A DNA stretch of 42,890 bases. Source: Bacillota bacterium (GTDB lineage Bacteria > Bacillota > Limnochordia > Darwinibacteriales > Darwinibacteriaceae). Where the stretch lies: contig JAAZLY010000166.1 of the NCBI GenBank assembly GCA_012799115.1, positions 1-42,890 on the forward strand. The letters are read 5' to 3'. Below are positions 41,495 through 42,890 of the stretch, piece after piece (the stretch's first letter is position 1; each line of letters starts with the position of its first letter). The position numbers were made by a program, and so were the translations under genes. The notes beneath the pieces are model-generated. The model was not told where the DNA came from and ran no database searches. It saw only the letters and a program-made list of their open reading frames with translations.

Positions 41495-42802
41495 TCACCA
41501 GACTTCCCGTAATGCCTTCTCTGTACTGGTTACAGCCTCAAGGTCACCGACTTCTCCATAACGAGCACCGTTGTAAAGTTCAGTCAAATTAAACAGAGCC
41601 ATCGCATCAAGCTCTTCAGGAGCGGCCACTAGATTGTCTGCATACTCCATTGGTGTTAGATCTGGTCTTGACGGAACCCTTCTACGTGCCTTCACAACGA
41701 ATCGAGCATACAAAGAACGAATCCTCAAAACAGGATCGTCGCCCCTATACCAATTCGGTTGAGCAAGCTGCATTAGAGGCCTCAGCAAGCCCCTCAAGGC
41801 CGCCTTCAGGTCGTCTAGAACCTCTGAACCAGAAAACACCGACTCCCGCGTCTCGTGTACTAGTGTTCCCCCATCTTGCCGCGATCTCTTGGCGAGCCTG
41901 CGGATAACGATCCACAGGATAACCACCATAACAATCACAAGAACGGCCCAGCTGACCCAGGTGATGGCATCCATCGCGCCGGGGCTCAGCGTGCTATCCG
42001 GTCTGTGCAGCACATTCTCTTCAACCATCTCATTACCAGGAAGCTCCAGAGAAATATCCTGTAGTTCCAAGTTCTCAACCCAGCGAAAGAGGGGTGTCAA
42101 GAGCCAAACGAAGGGACGAACTACAAATAGTATGACACCGTCGACTATAACCAGGTAAATCCGCTGCGCCAGATCTACTACATGTTGTAAGAACATGGGC
42201 GATAGCAACATGACTAAGGCTGAAGAAACCGCACCAACAACGAGTATAAAGATGAGAACCGAACGACCGAGGCCTCCATAGTCTGGCTTCAGGCCACCAG
42301 TCTCCAGCGCTGCAGCATTCCACAAAATCATGGAGGTGACTCCGATGGAAAAAAAGAGCAAAACCGATGGAATGCCAACCTCCAACCCCAGGGTACTCTC
42401 TAAGCTAGAGGTGATGATCAGGAGCATACTACCAAGGGCCCAGTCCATTGCGAAGCGGGCTCTCTTTGGATAGTCATTAAAGCGTATGGCAACTGCAAAA
42501 AAGGCAAGCAAGAGCGGAATAAACAGAAGCAGAGGGAGTTGAAACGCAAAGGCGAAGCTGATTGGAACAAGCAAACCCAAGGCTAGAACCGGTACATCTT
42601 TTTCTCCCTGCGAAGACGTCCTCTTCACCACTGCAATGCAAATCAGCAGCGTAGTAATGGTCCAAAGCAGTGCCACCGAGAGGGTAAAGTGCCATTTGTT
42701 GGCGGCAAGCTGCAACCAGGGGCGAACCAACGTTGCACAAAGAAGGCTATGACCCAGGGCAAGACAACTGATTCTAATAGAGTTCCAATTGTTCAATTTC
42801 AT
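41495..42802 (-). CDS. Membrane protein with C-terminal DUF4129 domain
   Basis: The 435-residue protein has about six helices in residues 10-230, a loop, one further helix (about 275-297) with a following basic stretch, and a cytosolic C-terminal domain. That domain has RSLYARFVVKARRRVPSRPDLTPMEYA-type sequence (PDLTPMEYADNL core) and ends LTELYNGARYGE, hallmarks of DUF4129. DUF4129 normally forms the C-terminal part of TgpA-type transglutaminases or a separate gene beside them and DUF58/MoxR genes. No transglutaminase Cys-His-Asp domain is present here. The start is ATG 42802 with GGGGAGGTG upstream; it overlaps the preceding gene. Function is unknown, probably envelope-related. Confidence 0.75.
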   Translation of the reverse strand: MKLNNWNSIRISCLALGHSLLCATLVRPWLQLAANKWHFTLSVALLWTITTLLICIAVVKRTSSQGEKDVPVLALGLLVPISFAFAFQLPLLLFIPLLLAFFAVAIRFNDYPKRARFAMDWALGSMLLIITSSLESTLGLEVGIPSVLLFFSIGVTSMILWNAAALETGGLKPDYGGLGRSVLIFILVVGAVSSALVMLLSPMFLQHVVDLAQRIYLVIVDGVILFVVRPFVWLLTPLFRWVENLELQDISLELPGNEMVEENVLHRPDSTLSPGAMDAITWVSWAVLVIVMVVILWIVIRRLAKRSRQDGGTLVHETRESVFSGSEVLDDLKAALRGLLRPLMQLAQPNWYRGDDPVLRIRSLYARFVVKARRRVPSRPDLTPMEYADNLVAAPEELDAMALFNLTELYNGARYGEVGDLEAVTSTEKALREVW

Positions 42803-42890
42803 GCCAAGGCACACCTCCCCCAATGCGCCATTCCCTCAGGCCCCTTTGATTCTGGTCCACGTCTTTGGGTAAGCTCACCGAATCGTCCAA
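42774..42890 (-). CDS. C-terminal end of an upstream gene, truncated by window (possibly DUF58)
   Basis: On the minus strand a frame is open from 42890 to a TAG at 42774-42776, 38 codons ending WHEIEQLELY. It overlaps the DUF4129 start by 29 nt. A rival frame ends at TGA 42799-42801, overlapping the same ATG as ATGA; its product is more basic and less protein-like. DUF4129 genes are commonly preceded by DUF58 (vWA-like) and MoxR ATPase genes, so a DUF58 C terminus is a reasonable guess only. Confidence 0.35.
   Translation of the reverse strand: MDDSVSLPKDVDQNQRGLREWRIGGGVPWHEIEQLELY

Noticed and set aside
40696..41592. 298-codon open frame on the plus strand opposite the KefB gene
   Set aside because: Its product is a low-complexity string of Lys, Ala, Thr and Pro typical of the complement of membrane-protein genes, and the minus strand has a clear CPA2 protein.

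Overview
The window reads as chromosomal DNA of an anaerobic member of the Bacillota (Firmicutes). Support comes from a single-chain pyruvate:ferredoxin oxidoreductase, strong purine-rich ribosome binding sites (AGGAGG type), GTG and TTG starts, intrinsic terminators with U tracts, a LysM/SleB-type cortex hydrolase and an FNR-like regulator. One operon (13126-18835) encodes a predicted outer-membrane beta-barrel and a LolA-like protein. If the assignment holds, the cell is a diderm Firmicute; lineages such as Limnochordia or Halanaerobia would fit, but I cannot place it from sequence reading alone. Gene packing is very tight. Start/stop overlaps within operons are the rule, and four convergent gene pairs overlap at their 3' ends. 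I saw no tRNA, rRNA, insertion sequence or CRISPR array.

Layout. 1-1348: C-terminal part of the ferrous iron permease FeoB, cut by the window edge. 1393-5054: nifJ with its own promoter and leader. 5080-12063: mostly single housekeeping genes (SleB-like hydrolase, deoD, lysA, msrA, a methyltransferase) and a minus-strand operon of secreted cyclophilin, GH130 glycoside phosphorylase and iron alcohol dehydrogenase. 12172-13055: bacteriohemerythrin plus CheX, translationally coupled. 13126-18835: five-gene envelope operon (ABC ATPase, two FtsX/LolE-type permeases, LolA-like carrier, beta-barrel) with promoter and palindromic operator at 18969-19025. 19169-26538: ten-gene Mrp/Mbh-like cation/proton antiporter operon with its own promoter and terminator.

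26770-30445: secernin-like C69 hydrolase, then aroA-aroB. 30520-32080: a complete FMN riboswitch with promoter and terminator, placed in front of an orphan sugar-type solute-binding protein, the most unexpected association in the window. 32103-36099: MFS transporter, hemolysin-III/TrhA family protein, PAP2 phosphatase, AlaX-type alanyl-tRNA editing protein. 36250-37539: orphan membrane histidine kinase. 37529-39707: FNR-like regulator, PopT/DUF368 lipid-carrier translocase and a GlmU-like left-handed beta-helix acyltransferase in one overlapping operon. 39875-42890: PII-like protein, KefB-type antiporter, DUF4129 membrane protein and the end of an upstream gene.

How the genes fit together: PFOR points to ferredoxin-based anaerobic energy metabolism. 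The Mrp complex and the KefB/PII pair handle ion gradients. The FNR-like protein and hemerythrin/CheX look like oxygen or redox sensing. The Lol-like operon, PopT, the beta-helix enzyme and PAP2 all concern the envelope. All functional calls are family-level readings from sequence and motifs; none was checked by a database search.
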